Assembly: GCF_037977055.1 (NCBI RefSeq)
Contig: NZ_CP150274.1
Location: 5,828,001-5,892,000 of the forward strand
Reading direction: 5' to 3'
Length of the DNA: 64,000 bases
Source of the DNA: Paenibacillus sp. FSL K6-1096
GTDB lineage: Bacteria; Bacillota; Bacilli; Paenibacillales; Paenibacillaceae
Shown: in pieces, positions 61,606 to 64,000 of the stretch
How the letters are laid out: the number at the start of each line of letters is the position of its first letter
Position numbering within the stretch: the first letter of the stretch is position 1
The notes under the pieces: model-generated
What the model was told of the DNA's origin: nothing
The model's database searches: none
The model's input: only the letters and a program-made list of their open reading frames with translations
Position numbers and translations under genes: made by a program

Positions 61606-62736
61606 TTACTCCTCAACCACCTTCGACGAGCTCGGGGTGTTCTTGTTCTTATACACCCACATCGCGTACTCCAGCGGGCGGGTGAGGGCTTTGCGGTAGG
61701 TGCTGGCGTCGCCGGAGCGGGCGAAGACCTCGCGGGCGGGCTTGGGGTTGACCTCCAGCACGTAGATCCGGCCCTCGCGGTCGATTGCGAGGTCCAGCGC
61801 CAGCTCGCAGAGGGCGCCGAAGCTGTCTTCGAGATAGGCGGCCGCATCGAGGCCCAGCCGTTCGGCCGTCCGCATGGCCTTGCCGGCCCGCTCTTCGCTG
61901 CCGAGCCACTGCTTCAGCAGCGTCTCCGCCTTCATGGCATGGCCGCCGCCATGAAGGTTCGAGGTGACGCTGCGGGCCGCGCCCACCCGGCCGGCCATGC
62001 CGGTGAGCTCCCAGGCGCCCTGGCCGTTCTTCTGCACGAGCATCCGGTAGTCATGGAAGCGCCCGCTCGGCAGCCGTATGGGGATGCCCTGCTGCACCAG
62101 GAACCTGCCGCCCAGACACCACTGGCGGACAATGGTTTCCAGGCGGCTCAGCGACACCTTGCGGGGGGAGATAATCTGGCGGCTCTGGCGGCGGCCCTGG
62201 ATATCGAAGAGGGATTTGCCTTCGCGCTGCCGCTCGATCCGCAGGATGCCGCGCCCGCCGGTACCGTTGATCGGCTTCACGTAGACGACGGAGCTGAGCT
62301 TCAGCATCCGGTGCAGATCGGCGGAGGACTGGTAGAGGACGGTCTCCGGCAGATGCGGCCGGAACCGGCTCTTCTGGGAGAAGGTCTGGTGGACCGTCCA
62401 TTTGTTGCGCAGCGGGCGGTTCAGGAATGTCAGATGGCCGTAGCGCGCGCGGAAGCGCAGCAGTTGCTGGAAGCGCTGGCTGCGCTGAATCCGGCAGCGG
62501 TCATAGATCATATTCGGGAAGGAGCGCCATTTGCGCGTCCAGGTTCCGCTTTTGACGTCGTAGACCATGGCATGGATCAGATCCTTGCTGGCGTGTACAT
62601 CGGCAGGGGTGAACACGAAGACGTCCAGCCCGATCCGGCTGCCTTCGATAATCATCCGCCGGTAGACGCTTCTCTCTTCAAGCTGCCTGGCATTGTTCAG
62701 ATAGAGCGTGAGGATGCCTAAGACGGGCTCTGGCAC
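61606..62736 (-). CDS. YheC/YheD-family endospore coat-associated ATP-grasp protein
   Basis: A 376-residue protein. The N-terminal part (VLGILTLYLNNARQLEERSVYRRMI) and the ATP-grasp core (VYVKPINGTGGRGILRIER; GRFHDYRMLVQKNGQGAWELTGMAGRVG; ELALDLAIDREGRIYVLEVNPKPAR) define the YheC/YheD family, associated with the endospore coat. The ATP-grasp fold implies ligase activity; substrate unknown. Its start overlaps the end of the acetyltransferase gene by 19 bases. The very GC-rich coding leaves a long open frame on the other strand, which is not a gene. Confidence 0.9.
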   Translation of the reverse strand: MPEPVLGILTLYLNNARQLEERSVYRRMIIEGSRIGLDVFVFTPADVHASKDLIHAMVYDVKSGTWTRKWRSFPNMIYDRCRIQRSQRFQQLLRFRARYGHLTFLNRPLRNKWTVHQTFSQKSRFRPHLPETVLYQSSADLHRMLKLSSVVYVKPINGTGGRGILRIERQREGKSLFDIQGRRQSRQIISPRKVSLSRLETIVRQWCLGGRFLVQQGIPIRLPSGRFHDYRMLVQKNGQGAWELTGMAGRVGAARSVTSNLHGGGHAMKAETLLKQWLGSEERAGKAMRTAERLGLDAAAYLEDSFGALCELALDLAIDREGRIYVLEVNPKPAREVFARSGDASTYRKALTRPLEYAMWVYKNKNTPSSSKVVEE

Positions 62737-63236
62737 ATGAATTCACCTTCTTCCGGGAGAGTGGCGGGGCTTCCCCCCGCCATGGGAGCGCGCAGCAGCA
62801 GGGTAGGCTTGCCTGTAGGACCGGTGAGCAGGTCAACGGCCGCCAGCCCGCTGTTGAAGCACATCTTCAGGCTGGCGGCATTGTCGCAGGCCACCTGGCA
62901 CTCCAGCTGTCCGAGACGCTCCAGCTGTGTCTTAAGCAGGGTGGTCCCGGTGTGCCGGTTCCGGTACAGGGGATGAACGGCGACAACGCAGGCTTCCCTG
63001 CCGAAGCCGGAGACGAAGCTGACGCCTGCGAGCTGGCGGCCGGTCTGCCCCCTGACGGTGGCTACGAGCAGGGAGGTCCCCGGACGGGCGAGCTGATCCG
63101 GAGTCAGCCGGGCCAGCCGCTTGCAGCCGTGCAGTGTGATCCGCCGGTCCCCGTGCTCTCTCAGGAACGCGAGCAGCCCTTTCAGCCTGGATTCCCACTG
63201 TACAGGGTGACTGTCATAGAGCGAGGATATCAGCAT
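62718..63236 (-). CDS. GNAT-family N-acetyltransferase
   Basis: A 172-residue protein. Residues 50-130 match the acetyl-CoA-binding part: GVSFVSGFGREACVVAVHPLYRNRHTGTTLLKTQLERL, with RNRHTGT in place of the usual R/Q-x-x-G-x-G/A loop, and VACDNAASLKMCFNSGL after it. It lies between two YheC/YheD genes and overlaps the downstream one by 19 bases, so a joint role in coat or spore modification is likely. GGAGGGGATACC precedes the ATG on the minus strand. Confidence 0.8.
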   Translation of the reverse strand: MLISSLYDSHPVQWESRLKGLLAFLREHGDRRITLHGCKRLARLTPDQLARPGTSLLVATVRGQTGRQLAGVSFVSGFGREACVVAVHPLYRNRHTGTTLLKTQLERLGQLECQVACDNAASLKMCFNSGLAAVDLLTGPTGKPTLLLRAPMAGGSPATLPEEGEFMCQSPS

Positions 63237-63265
63237 GGTATCCCCTCCTTTAAAGGGTTCTTGGA

Positions 63266-64000
63266 TTATTTGGTCTGGCGTGACAGATGAAGCCCATACT
63301 GGAAAATACGCTCCAGCGACAGCTTGCGGATGGCGGGCTCATCGAACTTCATCGGGCGGGAGTTGGCTTCAAAAAACCACACCCCGCCCTGTTCATCGAC
63401 GCCGAGATCCATCGACATCTCGCCCAGCATGAAGCCTGAAGCCCGCTCGATCTGCCGGGCGACCAGCAGGGCGGTGGTGGATACATTCTTCAGGATCACA
63501 GCGGCCTGCTCCGCCCCGAAGGTTCCCTCCAGCATCGTGGAGGGATCTTCTATGCTGCCGCCGCGCGGCACATGCGTGGTGATGCTGCGGGCCCCGGCTA
63601 ACCGGGCGCCGATGCCGGTAACGGCCCAGGCACCGCGCCCGTTCTTCTGCAGCAGCACGCGCAGATCGAAGGGGCGCCCCTGATAGCCGGCCAGCCCGAT
63701 GGCTTGCTGCACGATATAGCGCGAGGTGCCTTTGGCCCGGCCGATCCGGGCCCACAGGCGCTCCACCGATGCGGCTTTGTAGGTCGTGTTCTTCTTGCCG
63801 CTCTGAATCTGCAGCCGGAAGGGAAGCAGCGTATCCGGCCGGTATTTCAGCCGCATGATGCCTTTGCCCGCCTTGCCCTTTTCCGGCTTGAGGTAGAGGC
63901 TGTCATGATGCTTCAGCATCGCCGTAAGCGTGGCTGCGCTGCGCAGACGGCGGGTTTTGGGCACATGCTTGGCGGTTGCCTTCGATTCCTTAAGCCATTC
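63266..64000 (-). CDS. YheC/YheD-family ATP-grasp protein, N-terminus outside window
   Basis: The C-terminal 244 codons of a second YheC/YheD protein; the frame stays open to the right edge (EWLKESKATAKHVPKTRRLRSA), so the start lies outside. ATP-grasp features: LYLKPEKGKAGKGIMRLKY, RPFDLRVLLQKNGRGAWAVTGIGARL, MSMDLGVDEQGGVWFFEANSRPMK. It is a paralogue, not a duplicate, of the gene at 61606. First of at least three minus-strand genes of the coat cluster visible here. Confidence 0.9.
   Translation of the reverse strand, partial: EWLKESKATAKHVPKTRRLRSAATLTAMLKHHDSLYLKPEKGKAGKGIMRLKYRPDTLLPFRLQIQSGKKNTTYKAASVERLWARIGRAKGTSRYIVQQAIGLAGYQGRPFDLRVLLQKNGRGAWAVTGIGARLAGARSITTHVPRGGSIEDPSTMLEGTFGAEQAAVILKNVSTTALLVARQIERASGFMLGEMSMDLGVDEQGGVWFFEANSRPMKFDEPAIRKLSLERIFQYGLHLSRQTK

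Noticed and set aside
61336..62721. A 461-codon plus-strand frame opposite the YheC-type gene
   Set aside because: Antisense to a clear ATP-grasp family gene with very high GC at third positions; Ala/Arg/Gly-rich product, no start signals.

Overview
The window is chromosomal DNA from an endospore-forming, Gram-positive bacterium, most probably a Paenibacillus. The evidence is the type of genes present. These are three YesM-type sensor kinases with YesN-type (REC plus AraC) regulators next to MsmX-dependent sugar ABC transporters, the spore-coat genes cotJABC, YheC/YheD coat-associated ATP-grasp proteins, an AbrB-family regulator with Spo0A-like boxes, an S-layer (SLH) anchored exoprotein, and many lipobox proteins. 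Coding regions are mostly GC-rich, with AGGAGG-type ribosome sites and frequent TTG/GTG starts. There are no rRNA, tRNA, phage or insertion-sequence genes.

Layout. 0-6.3 kb: housekeeping and sporulation genes (uppP, an HD-GYP protein, radical SAM yfkAB, a CNNM/CBS membrane protein, cotJABC). 6.7-12 kb: a 1437-residue secreted mosaic metallophosphoesterase with SLH anchor, and an Rpn-family nuclease that seems to start at AUA. 12.1-19.4 kb: small metabolic and regulatory genes (SDR plus MerR, DUF1349, TetR, aldo/keto reductase, NAD-dependent epimerase, methyltransferase, CapA-like). 19.6-29.2 kb: a complete carbohydrate locus of kinase, regulator, two permeases, binding protein and GH35 beta-galactosidase. 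29.5-38.6 kb: an alpha-galactoside locus whose two permeases face away from the kinase, regulator, binding protein and GH36 alpha-galactosidase. 38.7-42.2 kb: bactofilin-like protein, a 51-bp tandem repeat, MarR, AbrB, HAD phosphatase. 42.5-52.4 kb: an unusual set of a lone response regulator, FAD oxidoreductase, permease, HyuA without HyuB, an ImmA-type metallopeptidase, then a kinase overlapped by a binding protein with no permeases. 52.7-64 kb: DUF559-like nuclease/wHTH gene with an attenuator-like leader, CPA1 antiporter, cueP, TetR plus pectinacetylesterase-type hydrolase, a stretch of lower-GC small genes, and a YheC-GNAT-YheD coat cluster that runs off the right edge.

How the genes work together. 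In each carbohydrate locus the kinase senses an extracellular signal and the AraC-type regulator presumably activates the transporter and hydrolase genes. No sugar ABC ATPase is encoded here, so a shared MsmX-like ATPase elsewhere is inferred.

The most interesting unexplained structure is intergenic. Four sequence families (A, B, C, D) of short palindromes sit in at least six gene-free gaps, and within each gap the palindromes recur about every 51 bp, with a 62-then-51 spacing pattern repeated in two separate family A arrays. Other points worth checking are the kinase/orphan binding-protein pair, the HyuA locus, three Spo0A-like boxes upstream of the AbrB gene, and the promoter-proximal terminator of the nuclease gene.
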